Shown: positions 43,843 to 54,525 of the stretch, one piece after another
How the letters are laid out: every line of letters begins with the position of its first letter
Position numbering within the stretch: the stretch's first letter is position 1
From: Arabidopsis thaliana
Taxonomy: Eukaryota; Streptophyta; Magnoliopsida; Brassicales; Brassicaceae
Direction of reading: 5' to 3'
DNA length: 64,000 nucleotides
Assembly: GCF_000001735.4 (NCBI RefSeq)
Contig: NC_003075.7
Location: 4,403,001 to 4,467,000, forward strand
The notes under the pieces: generated by a model
The model's database searches: none
Seen by the model: the letters and a program-made list of their open reading frames with translations, nothing else
What the model was told of the DNA's origin: nothing
Made by a program: the position numbers and the translations under genes

Positions 43843-45552
43843 GTGTTAATATGCGTTTCAGATCTCACTTTATGTGAAGCTGACAAAAGAAATTATACTC
43901 TTCAGGAGATTGAGAAGCTACTTTTTATGAATTTTTATTCTTTGACTAACCTTAAAACATTTCCTCATCCAACAAGGAAAACCATTGATAATTCTAATAG
44001 ATTGATTTGTTATGAGATGAGATATGACATAAGTGAGCAGACAGAAAAGCACAATGAGTGGATTACTATGTTGATAATGGAGCAGAAATCAATTTTTGAT
44101 CAGATAATGGGAGTCGTTGAAAATCAATCAGGTGGAGTTTTCTTTGTTTATGGTTTTTGAGGCACTAGTAAAACATTTTTGTGGAAAACATTATTAGCTG
44201 CTATCAGATCAAAAGAGAAAATTGTGCTCAATGCTGCATCGAGTGGGATAGATTCATTACTTTTACCCGGTGAACGGACAACACATTCAAAATTTGTTAT
44301 TCCTTTAAATCCAGAATGATACCCCTACGTGTTCAGTAACTCGGAATACTGATATTGGTGATTTAATGAAGGAAGCTTCTCTTATAATATGGGATGAGGC
44401 ACCAATGATGAGTAAATTTTGTTTTGAATCATTTGATAGAAGTTTAAATGATGTGTTGGAAAAACATGATAACATGCCTTTTGGTGGTAAGATTGTTGTC
44501 TTCAGTGGTGATTTTAGACAGATTCTGCTTGTTATTCAAGGTGCCGGAAGAGCTGAAATAGTATTATCTTCGTTAAATGCTTCTTATCTGTGGGAGAAAT
44601 GCAAAGTACTAAAGCTAACTAAGAATATGCGACTTCTAAGCAACGATTTGAGTATTGAAGAGGCTTTAGAGATTCAAGAATTTCCTGATTGGATTTTAGC
44701 TGTTGGTGATGAGAAGATAGCCGAACCAAACGATGGAGACGCGTTAATTGATATTCCAGAAAAGTTATGAATTACAGAGGGAGAAGATCCTATTGAAGCT
44801 ATAAGTTTAGAGATTTATGGAGATCCAACTCTTTTACTCGAAAATAAAGATCCTAAATTTTTCCAAGAGAGAGCTATTTTGTCTCCTACCAATGAAGATG
44901 TTAATACTATTAATCAGCGCTATAGAAAAGCTACCAGGTGTGTATTAGAATAATATATCGTTTGTATTATTAGTTGCATGTTAAACTTATTGTTTAATTT
45001 TAATTTTTTTCTAATACAGGTGAACAAATTCAGTACCTAAATACTGATTCAATAGATCCTTCCAACACTACTTCAGAAAACAATCCAGTGTTCACTCCAG
45101 TTTTCTTAAACTCTATCAAGATATCAAGTCTACCAAATCAATGTTTACGTTTGAAGATTGGTGTCACAGTAATGTTGCTAAGGAATTTAGACCCAAAAGG
45201 TGGATTATGCAATGGCACAAGGCTTCAGATAACACAGATGACTCCGTCTATTTTACAGGCTGTTATTATTACCGGAGATAGGTGTTGTGATATAGTGTTG
45301 ATTCGAAAGATTCTCATTACCCCATCCGATACCAAACTACCATAAAAGATGCGTAGAAAACAATTTCCTATAGTTGTTGCTTTCGCAATGACTATTAATA
45401 AAAGCCAAGGAAAATCTTTGAAAGAAGTCTGTCTATATTTATCAAGACCAGTATTCTCACACGGTCAGCTTTACTCTATTGTTGATAAAGATAAGAAGTT
45501 TTAGAGGAAAACAATGAATGTAGTCTTCAAAGAGATTTTCCAAAACTTATAG
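43843..45552 (+). pseudogene. Helitron helicase (PIF1-like) relic
   Basis: Reading blocks on the plus strand are the pre-helicase segment (NYTLQEIEKLLFMN), then the P-loop as F-stop-GTSKTFLWK. Both a stop and G-to-S destroy the Walker A GTGKT. Walker B follows as SLIIWDEAPMMSK (44366-44770), then FSGDFRQILLVIQG, LTKNMRL, RAILSPTNEDVNTIN, PNQCLRLKIGVTVMLLRNLD and the C-terminal AMTINKSQGKSL and FSHGQLY motifs (45349-45490). A GT...AG intron-like interruption (about 44938-45018) sits where plant Helitron copies often have one. Many stops and shifts; inactive. No Rep domain nearby. Confidence 0.85.
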
Positions 45553-46085
45553 ATTAATGAATACTTTGTTTTCATGAAAATTGTTATTTTCATTTATGCT
45601 ACTCTAACATTAGTTAACCATAACAAATTTTGAAATATATTTGTTATAGTGTCGACAAATACTAATTACTAATGTTAAGTTTTTATATTTAAAATCTGTA
45701 GAAAAATATCATAATAAAAATATTTTAATATATCTCTAATTATTAATTTAGATATTAATTTTAATCATCCACTAATCTAATAACTTCTTAAACCTATAGA
45801 TTTCGTATCTTCTGATTTATGCTTTGAGAATATTCTATATATTTTGTGAAAAATATATATTGGAGTAACTGAATATATTACTGACAATAATCACTTACTA
45901 TAATATCATCAAAATATTTCGTTCCCATAAGTTTCTTCGATATTATTCACAAAATCTTGCGTTTTACTTGGAGATAACTCCAAATCTCATGAAAACCCTA
46001 GCACTAAGCTAAAGGCTACTTTATATATATATCCCCTATAACATTAGGATATATCACCACACATTTTCTTCCCACATCAGTAAAT
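45553..46085. other. AT-rich sequence, no gene
   Basis: Very AT-rich with short homopolymers. I see no coding potential, and no terminal hairpin plus CTAR that would mark the Helitron 3' end. Confidence 0.5.
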
Positions 46086-46470
46086 TTGAATTTATTAAAG
46101 CTAACCACCAAAAGCAAACCATGCCAAGAGAGATAGCTTAAAAATAAGTCGATGATCCTTTGGTTTTGCATAGTTTGAGCTGAATACTTATAATTCAGAG
46201 GGTAGGAACCTTACATTTGATGAAGTAGCTGATCATTTTACTTAGAACAGAAAAGGAAAAAAGTTCCAACTAAGGAAAAGATCTTCCAAAATTGTCCGTG
46301 CTAGCTACAACAGTTCACGGAAAATAAAAAAAAATGTGCTTTGAAATTGCTTATGCGTTTTGTCACAGATCCAAAAAATGACAAAGAGCTGAGGACGTGA
46401 GATGGTGTTGTGTATGAGACATACACTGAAGTGTGTGCTGCGCGAGGATTTATGTAACAAGAGGGATGTC
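46086..46470 (+). pseudogene. Second Helitron protein fragment (segment upstream of helicase)
   Basis: Translating around stops gives LTFDEVADHFT, RKGKKFQLRKRSSK and DPKNDKELRT followed by DGVVYETYTEVCAARGF. This matches the block that lies between the Rep-proximal region and the PIF1 helicase in Helitron proteins (family pattern LTxxEFPxxFVW and DGVxYxTxxEACxALG). It lies downstream of the helicase relic although it belongs upstream in the protein, so it is a second copy or a rearranged piece. Confidence 0.65.
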
Positions 46471-47225
46471 ATTCCATTTCATTCAACTTTTTCGATTCAA
46501 TTTCCTTTAAGTTCTATGTTTTTATTTTCAATTTCTACTTTGTTATTCATACTAAAAAATAATTCATGTTTTACTTATGCTTTAAGTACCTTTGATTCCA
46601 GAAGACTTCTCCCCATCGTTCTCTGTGTCTTTTACCTACATATTTAGAATAAACGTTAATATAAAAAAAATGAATAATTCAATTTTGTGGTACTAAAAAG
46701 GTAAAATTACCAAATTAAACATGATTTAATAATTAAATTTTATGCTTCACATACAATATATGACAAATAAGAATAAAAAGTATTAACCAATTTGTACAAG
46801 ATATTTCATACCCGATTTACTTGCATCATCTATATTTATATATTTATAAATATCAATTTCCATACTTAATTTTCTATTCCTCACATCATACTTTCTTTAT
46901 TGAAGATTTATAGTTGATTTTTTGTTATTAATTATGGAACTCAGTATCTTATCTAGCATTAGTAAATTCGTAGTCTAAATATTTACTTAACATATTTATA
47001 TAACTACTGCACAATATTTATTAAAAACACATACACAATCAAATTATTTATTAGAATTATTAGAATGTGCCGATCTTTAACAAAAGATACTTCGTATCTT
47101 TTATATAATTTTGTTTAAACGAGACAATAAATATTAAAAACAATTATTCACAGAAAAGGTTTGATCTTCTATATATATGAAGTAGTTATCCCTAGGGTTT
47201 ATTCGGAAAATTCCATTCACAATAG
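46471..47225. other. AT-rich sequence, no gene
   Basis: Low-complexity AT-rich DNA up to the LTR at 47226. No supported features. Confidence 0.5.
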
Positions 47226-48932
47226 TGATAACACTGTATTTTACTCATTTTAGACATGTATTTATCATCATTTAGCTTAGTGATCACTCATTGTTTCATA
47301 TCATTTTGTATCACATTTAGCTTATTTTGCTCACTTAGGCATTTAGGATCATCTTGCATACGTATTGCATGTTTTGGTGTGTTTTCAGGTTCTGAAGGAG
47401 CTTAATAGGATTATACTCGACCAGTCACTCGATCTAGGCAGCTACAGAGGAGGCAGCAATTCACTCGACCAGTTTACTCAATCCAGGCAGCCATAGAGGA
47501 AGCAACAGATCCGTCTACTCGCCCCTCTTACTCGATCCTCTACTCGTTCACTCGACCAGTTTACTCGATCTAGGCAGCCATAGAGGAAGCAACAGATCGG
47601 TCTACTCGCCCCTCTTACTCGATCCTCTACTCGTCCCCTTTACTCGATCAAGGGCAACCTACTCTACAAGACTTGTTGATCTATCAAAGCGTCTTCAGAT
47701 CCTCCTCATTTCCCACTCAACCAGACATCTGAGCATACTGATAGGAGAGGAAGAATCATCTACTCGACCAATTGATCACTCGGAGCATAGACACAAAGGC
47801 GTAGACTTTGCAGCACCCTCTTTACTCGATCCCGAAGATCGAGCACTCGCCCAAACCGCCTCAAGTCTCTTGTCTTTTAGTAAATCTACGGTTTTCAACA
47901 TTTTAGTATAAATAGATCACTTTGGGATTTGTCCAAAGGATCTAGCTTTTATCCTTTAGTTTTTCTTTGTGTTCTTGAATCTTCAAAACTTAATTACCCT
48001 TAATCTATTTTGTTTTTGCATTTAGTTCTTTGAGTAAAGTTGTTTAGCTTGTTTATATCTATATTTTGTTATGATTTCAGTAATTTCTGGGTTTGTGTTC
48101 TTAGTTATGTTGCTTGAGTAGTGATTACAGTTCTTGAGGATGGATTAGATTAGGGTAATCTCTAGGTTAGTCAGGTGGTTAAGATTAGGTTAGATACCTT
48201 CTGGATTCTTTGGCCCCTATGCGGTTTTCGCTGGCTAATGTGGAGATTCGACCATAGGTATCCAACGTCCAAGAGACTTTCAAATGGATGCCTGATCTAC
48301 GAATTTCAGAGATTTGTAGGCTATAGACCAAGAGATTGGCTAGTCTGCGTAATGGCTTTGGTAGATTGTTGCTTAAACCCTGCTCTTCTATGTTTCATCA
48401 ACGAGAGTTGAGATTAGGAAGTGGTAGAGTTATGTGGGTCTCTGTCACGAAAGTGGATTGACCCGGTTTTTGAATCTATCGTCTAGGGTCTCTGCCTTTC
48501 ACTTGTCAGCCACCTGATGAACCCTAGAGTTGCCCTTATCAATGAATCCATCCTTAGGACTTCTATTCTTCTTAGATTTATTTGTATTCACCCCCTGATT
48601 GCACTTTTATTTACCAGTTATTTGTATCACCTGTTGATTTCATCTTAGTTCTTAATTTGTCACTTGTTGGTTCTACTCGACCCAATGATCGAGTAGGGCT
48701 CTTAAAGTTCTCATTTTCGTTGCTCGAATCATGACCTAGGATTGTTACTAGAAACCAACCATCTCAATAATCTGGCTTGACTTGTTGCTTCTGTACACAT
48801 CTTGATTGCTAGCAATAACAGTGGACTGGATTGACACCCCCTATAGCTGCATCGACATGTTAGTGTTTAAGGGGAATTGAACTGAACAAACCACACTTCA
48901 ACACATAAGTAGGCGTAAAAACCTACTTATCA
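47226..48932 (+). repeat. 5' LTR of element VIII (family B)
   Basis: 1707 bp, TGATAACACTG to TTATCA. It carries ACTCGATC/ACTCGACC words and the hairpin ACTCGATC-CCGAA-GATCGAG near 47825-47845. TATAAATAG at 47907-47915. Confidence 0.92.
47461..47634 (+). repeat. 87-bp tandem duplication inside the LTR
   Basis: Units 47461-47547 and 47548-47634 differ at only a few bases. Each holds several ACTCGACC/ACTCGATC words. The single-copy state is seen in the other family-B LTRs (about 14030-14120, 29690-29780). Confidence 0.85.
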
Positions 48933-48933
48933 A

Positions 48934-48948
48934 TTTGGCGCCGTTACC
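48934..48948 (+). other. Primer-binding site, tRNA-Asp type (element VIII)
   Basis: TTTGGCGCCGTTACC directly after the LTR; one mismatch (GTTACC for GTTGCC). Confidence 0.85.
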
Positions 48949-49076
48949 AATTCATTGTTGCATTGTTAAATTCAAGATATCATGAAAAGTTAAGATCAAG
49001 TTCTTTTACATTTATCAAGTTACTAACTCATCTTTTCGTCTACTTGTTTTTGTGGTATAGGTACTAATCTTTGTGC

Positions 49077-49725
49077 ATGCAAACTCGGTCCAAAGATTTT
49101 GAACACCTACTACCTTTCAAAGACAGAATAGCTCGTGAGTTACAAGAAACCAAAGCAAATGCAGCCTATGATCAGCAAAGACCAGCTGCTATGGATCAAC
49201 AGAACAGACCAGTTGATGTTCAAGATCCACCTAATGTTGATCAACAAAGAAACATTGGTGCTGGTGATGCCCCAAAGAATGATCACCAAAGACAAGGGAT
49301 AGTGCCTCCACCAGTTCAGAACAACAACTTTGAGATCAAGAGTAGTCTCATCTCCATGATCCAAGGAAACAAATTTCATGGTTTGCCTATGGAAGATCCC
49401 CTGGACCATCTTGACAGCTTTGATAAGCTCTGTGGCCTTACCAAGATCAATGGTGTCACTGAAGATATGTTTAAGCACAGACTATTTCCCTTCTCTTTGG
49501 GAGACAAGGCACACCACTGGGAGAAGATTCTGCCCCCAGACTCCATCACCTCCTGGGATGATTGTAAGAAAGCTTTTCTTGCCAAGTTCTTCTCTAATGC
49601 TCGCACAGCTAGATTGAGGAACAAGAGATCTCAGGCTTCACACAAAAAACACAATGAAACTTTCTATGAAGCTTGGGAGAGGTTTAAAAGCTACACCACT
49701 CAGTGTCCTCATTATGGAAAGAACC
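49077..49725 (+). pseudogene. gag N-terminal half, element VIII
   Basis: ATG 49077 ([17 protein letters not shown]), after a GGTATAG|GTAC acceptor-like site. Open gag core: [80 protein letters not shown] and [19 protein letters not shown]. At about 49717 the sequence jumps to the segment just before protease (TKEVQGMVV), removing the C-terminal gag half. An indel near 49625 shifts the frame slightly ([11 protein letters not shown]). Confidence 0.87.
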
Positions 49726-50790
49726 AAGGAAGTGCAGGGGATGGTAGTAATAGGCCATGAATGCAGCGTTATCATCCAGAAAAATATAATACCAAGGAAG
49801 TTGGGAGATCCTGGATCCTTCACCCTACCTTGCTTAGTAGGACCTTTATCTTTCAGTAAATGCCTATGTGACTTGGGCGCCTCAATCAGTCTCATGCCCC
49901 TATCTGTAGCCAGAAGACTGGGTTTCAGTAAATACAAGCCCTGCAGCATCCAACTGATACTAGCTGATAGATCAGTCAGAATGCCCCATGGAATCCTCGA
50001 AGACCTTCCTGTTAAAGTTGGATCAATACAAATCCCCACTGATTTTGTAATACTGGAGATGGATGAGGAGTCAAAAGACCCACTGATCCTAGGAAGACCG
50101 TTCCTAGCTACTGCATGTGCTATTATCGATGTCAAAAAGGGAAAGATCGAACTAAACCTGGGGAAGGAGATGAAAATGACCTTCGACATCAACAAAGCTA
50201 TGAAGAAACCAACAATTAATGGACAAGTCTTTTGGATCGAAGAAATGGATAGATTGGCTGACGAATTACTGGAAGAACTTACAGAGGGAGACCACCTAGC
50301 AAGTGCCTTAACCAACAACGGAAAAGAAGGGTACGTACACTTAGAAACTCAAGGGTACAATGAGTATCTAGACGCCCACATGCCAATGGAAGGACCATAA
50401 GTGTTTGAGGAATTGATTGTTCCCTTAGAAGAAGCAGTATCAGGATGCACCATGAGCCTTATCGCTGAAAAAACGAACTCTACTGATATACTCAACCATG
50501 GAGGAGAGAATATAAGTTCAGATGACTGGTCAAAACTCAAAGCTCCAAAGGTTGACCTTAAGCCTCTTCCAAAAGGTCTGAGGTACGCGTTTCTTGGTCC
50601 AAATGATACTTATCCCGTCATTATTAATAATCGACTAAGTGATGAACAAGTGAACCAATTGTTAAATGAGCTTAGAAAGTACAGGAGGGCAATTGGGTAT
50701 TCATTAGCTGATATTAAAAGAATTTCACCTAGTTTATGTACTCATAGGATCCATATTGAAAATGAATCATATACTAGTATTGAACCGTAG
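49726..50790 (+). pseudogene. Protease and RT-leader, element VIII
   Basis: Protease signature [19 protein letters not shown] and [18 protein letters not shown], then [21 protein letters not shown] stop at 50398-50400 separates this from [38 protein letters not shown] and RYAFLGPNDTYPVIINNRLS. A stop after YTSIEP at 50790 ends the second piece. The protease domain itself is open and complete. Confidence 0.87.
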
Positions 50791-52101
50791 AGGAGATTAA
50801 ATCCAAATTTGAAAGATGTGGTTAAATAGGAAATTCTTAAATTACTTGATGCTGATATCATCTACCCAATTTCTGACAGTACATGAGTCTCTCCTGTGCA
50901 TTGTGTACCTAAGAAGGGAGGAATGACTGTAGTTAAAAATGATTTAGATGAGCTCATTCCCACTAGAACTATAACAGGACACATAATGTGCATTGATTAA
51001 AGAAAACTAAATGCTGCAACTAGAAAAGACCATTTTTCTTTACCGTTCATTGATCAAATGTTAGAAAGGCTAGCTAACCATGTTTATTATTGTTTTCTTG
51101 ATGGCTATAGTGGTTTCTTTCAAATTGAAATTCACCCTATTGACCAAGAAAAAAACCACTTTCACCTGCCCCTATGGAACTTTTCCTTATAAGAGAATGC
51201 CTTTGGTTTATGTAATGCTCCTGGGACTTTCCAAAGAAGCATGACTTCAATATTCTCGTATTTTATTGAGGAGATAATGGTGGTATTCATGGACGATTTT
51301 TCAGTCTATGGATCCTCTTTCTCCTCATGTTTGTTAAATTTGTGCAGTGTTCTAGAAAGGTGTGAGGAGACTAATTTGGTACTCAACTAGGAGAAGTGTC
51401 ATTTCATGGTTTAGGAAGGAATAGTGCTAGGGCATAAGATTTCTGGTAAAGGAATTGAGGTCGACAAGGCAAAAATCGATGTCATAATTCAGCTGCAACC
51501 CCCTAAGACAGTTAAGGATATCAGAAGCTTTCTAAGCCACGCAGGGTTCTAAAGGAGATTCATAAAAGATTTTTCAAAGATTGCTCGACCCCTCACTAGA
51601 TTGTTGTGCAAGGAAACTGAGTTCAACTTTGATGAAGATTGCCTTAAAGCTTTCCATTTGATAAAAGAAGCGTTTGTGTCTGCCCCTATCGTTGAAGCAC
51701 CCAACTGGGACTACCCATTTGAGATCATGTGTGATGCATCCGATTATGCAGTTGGCGCTGTCCTAGGCCAAAGGATTGATGGCAAGCTTCACGTCATCTA
51801 CTACGCCAGTAGAACAATGGATGAAGCTCAAACAAGATATGCAACCACATAAAAGGAGCTATTTGAGAAATTTAGAAGATATTTGGTTGGCTCCAAAGTG
51901 AAGGTCTACATAGACCATGCAGCACTAAGACACATCTATGCCAAGAAGAAAACCAAGCCAAGGCTTCTAAGGTGGATACTATTGTTTCAAGAGTTTGATA
52001 TGGAAATCATTGATAAGAAAAGTGTTGAGAATGGAGTTGCAGATCATCTCTCCAGAATGAGAATTGAGGATTCAGTCCTGATAGATGACACTATGCCCTA
52101 A
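50791..52101 (+). pseudogene. Reverse transcriptase and RNase H, element VIII (many stops)
   Basis: RT is readable around at least eight stops and small indels: [70 protein letters not shown] and [18 protein letters not shown]. The connection [19 protein letters not shown] is present here, unlike in elements I and II. RNase H shows FEIMCDASDYAVGAVLGQRI, VIYYASRTMDEAQTRYATT-stop, [20 protein letters not shown] and [13 protein letters not shown]. Confidence 0.88.
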
Positions 52102-53143
52102 GAACAGCTTATGTTCTACGACCTTGTTAACAAAAACATCGACACAAAGGACATATTGAACGAAGCATATGCAGTTGAAGAAGAAAAGTTGTCCTGGTAC
52201 GCAGATTTAGTCAATTATTTGGTAAGGGGTATGATCCCCCAGAGTTTGGATGCATATAAAAAAAAGAAGTTCTTTAGAGATGTCCACCATTACTATTGGG
52301 ATGAACCGTGCCCGTATAAAAAGGGGAGTGATGGGCTATTCAGGAGGTGTGTCTCTGAAGAAGAAGTTCAAGGTATACTAGAACATTGCCATGGCTCCAC
52401 CTATGGAGGGCATTTCGCCACCTTCAAGACTGACTAGAAAGTGTGGTAGGCGGGTCTGTGGTGGCCCACAATGTTCAAAGATACTCAGGAATTCATAGCA
52501 AAATGCGATCCATGCCAAAGAGTCGGGAACATATCCAGGAGGAATGAGATGCCACAGAATCCCATTAGAAGTTTTTGATGTGTGGGGAATAGACTTCATG
52601 GGTCCGTTCAACCCTCCCTCATATGGAAATTCTTATATTCTAGTAGCATAGGATTACGTCTCCAAGTGGGTGGAAGCAATAGCAGCACCAATCAACGATC
52701 ACAAAGTAGTCCTGAAAATGTTTAAGTCCATTATTTTTCCCAGATATGGTATCCCGAAGGTAGTGATAAGTGATGGAGGCTCACATTTCATAAATAAGGT
52801 CTTTGAAAGTCTATTGAGAAAACATGGAGTTAAGCATAAGGTTGCCATTCCCTATCACCCTCAGACCAGTGGCCAGGTGAAAGTATCAAATAGACAGATC
52901 AAAGCTATACTCACAAAGGTTGTTTGTGTCTCAAGAAGGGATTGGTCAGCAAAACTTGATGAGACTTTATGGGCCTATAGAACCGCATACAAAACGCCTA
53001 TTGGAAGAACCCCATTCCAGATGCTATATAAAAAATCTTGTCATCTACCAGTCGAAGTGGAATATAAAGCCATTTGGGCAACCAAACTTTTGGACTTGAA
53101 AATCAAGGGAGCTCAAGAAAAAAGAGCACTCGACCTGCATAAA
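52102..53143 (+). pseudogene. Integrase, element VIII (catalytic Glu replaced, C-terminus cut)
   Basis: HHYYWDEPCPYKK, zinc-binding LEHCHGSTYGGHFATFK and [12 protein letters not shown], first Asp in [14 protein letters not shown], second Asp in [13 protein letters not shown], then [17 protein letters not shown]. The position of the third catalytic residue is Lys where relatives have Glu (QVE). Stops near 52437, 52447 and 52650. The reading ends at KRALDLHK and is cut by unrelated sequence at about 53143. Confidence 0.88.
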
Positions 53144-53646
53144 TGATGCAAGAATTGGAGCTAATCCATCCTTTGATCATGATGATCAAGAGTTCCAAAC
53201 TTGCCACGCGGAAGGTGGGATGATGAAAGTGGTGATCTGACACGCTAGCGATCGCTTCTCTTCTATGGGATCAATTCAAGGAGAAATGATGGATAGAAAG
53301 GTGATCGACTCGCTCAATCAGTGGGGTAATAGACTCACTCGATCAATGAACGAATGAAAGATGTTGAATCACCCAACAAACTTAATCCGCAGATTCCTGA
53401 CGTACTTAGTGATTCACTCACAAAGAACTACAGAACAAATGACAAAGACTTAACTTTGACAAGAAAACGTTTTCAATTACTTTTAAATGATCAAGTGTAC
53501 TTTATAATGAATGAGAAATCAGCTTATATAGAGCTGAGTACAACGTTCTAAGACTTCAAAGAAAGAAACAAAATATAAATGAAAATATTGGACATTAATT
53601 GTAGAATATGTCCAAATAAGGCAAGTGACGTGTGCCTTGAATCTTG
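53144..53646 (-). other. LTR/UTR-like non-coding debris next to the gypsy fragment
   Basis: Starts at TGATGCAAG, immediately after the cut integrase of element VIII. Non-coding, no TCGA words of the Athila type except isolated ones. It probably belongs to the minus-strand gypsy element that begins in 53647-54525, perhaps its LTR, but I cannot see a second copy to prove that. Confidence 0.4.
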
Positions 53647-54525
53647 TCAACTTGGGGAGGAATTATGACATCTTGGAAGGTTCTCGATGGTCTCCAGATT
53701 CTCACATAATCGCACGAACAAACAAGGAAAGAGTTGTTGCAAGTTGATCTCCTTTGGCTCCATATATGGCAAGTAGTAACTCTGCGGGTTCCTGTGTGGT
53801 AAGATATACCAAAGTTCGTGTGGTACATGTCTTGTGTAGTCTAGATGTTCTCCTGGTTTCCATATGTAGATTTGAGGTGCATCCAAGTGTAGAATAACGA
53901 AGATTTCCTTGTTTGGCTTCATTTGGTGTCGTACTTCAGAAGATAGTTCAGCGGGTAGTTCAGCCGGTCTGTCAGCAAGTACATCAGCTTCATGTACTTT
54001 TGATATCTTTGAATCATTTGCTTGGTAAATGATTCCTTGATGACTTGATTTTGCCTCGTTAAAAACCTTTCTAAGTAAACCCATTGGGACAAACCCTAGA
54101 TAAGGGAAAAAGAGTGCAACAGTCATATTCCCATAATAGGATGACTCGGCTCCTTGGTCTTTGACTCCACTTGAACCATCATTTGTCTTCTTAGGATTAA
54201 TTTGCTGGTGATTAATTAACCCTAGGCATTGTGCTTGATTGAGACTCCAATTGGGCAAGAGTCCTCCAAAATGCTCCTCATCAATCGGTTTGATAAATGT
54301 ACCGACTGGTTTGGTATGATCCCGGTTTGGTTTAATTTGGATGTCCGCATCATACCCTTTCCCTTGAAAAAGTTTCGACCTCGAAACTATACAATATGCA
54401 CCAAGAGAAAGCAAGTTAGCTTTCATGCGATTTTGGGAGGCTAAGGTCTTACCTTGATAGGGTTGCAGCTTGGTAATGCATAGTGCATTGGGTGGCTCTC
54501 CATTTAGCAAGAAAGATAAGATCAC
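53647..54525 (-). other. Open frame at gag end/LTR of gypsy fragment, 292 codons
   Basis: A long minus-strand open frame. Its first half (SFLLNGEPPNALCITKLQPY, GYDADIQIKPNRDHTKPVG) has the composition of a gypsy polyprotein spacer. Near 54050-54110 it crosses a block (CCTCGTTAAAAACC...GGGACAAACC) that recurs in similar form at 57238-57300 and is typical of non-coding LTR sequence. I therefore think the C-terminal half (after about GNMTVALFFPYLGF) is readthrough of LTR DNA, not protein. No domain recognised. Confidence 0.4.

Larger units (their letters stand above)
47226..53143 (+). mobile_element. Element VIII, family-B LTR element, 3'-truncated
   Basis: 5' LTR (47226-48932), primer site, gag with an internal deletion into protease, RT, RNase H and integrase. 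It is cut at 53143 in the integrase C-terminal domain (KRALDLHK) by minus-strand gypsy debris, so the env-position ORF and 3' LTR are missing. The LTR and gag belong to the same family as element III, which makes this the enzyme-bearing relative of the RT-less element III. Confidence 0.9.

Noticed and set aside
53647..54525. A 292-codon minus-strand frame as a host gene
   Set aside because: Its second half crosses an LTR-like block shared with 57238-57300, and upstream it continues gypsy polyprotein. It is treated as retroelement readthrough.
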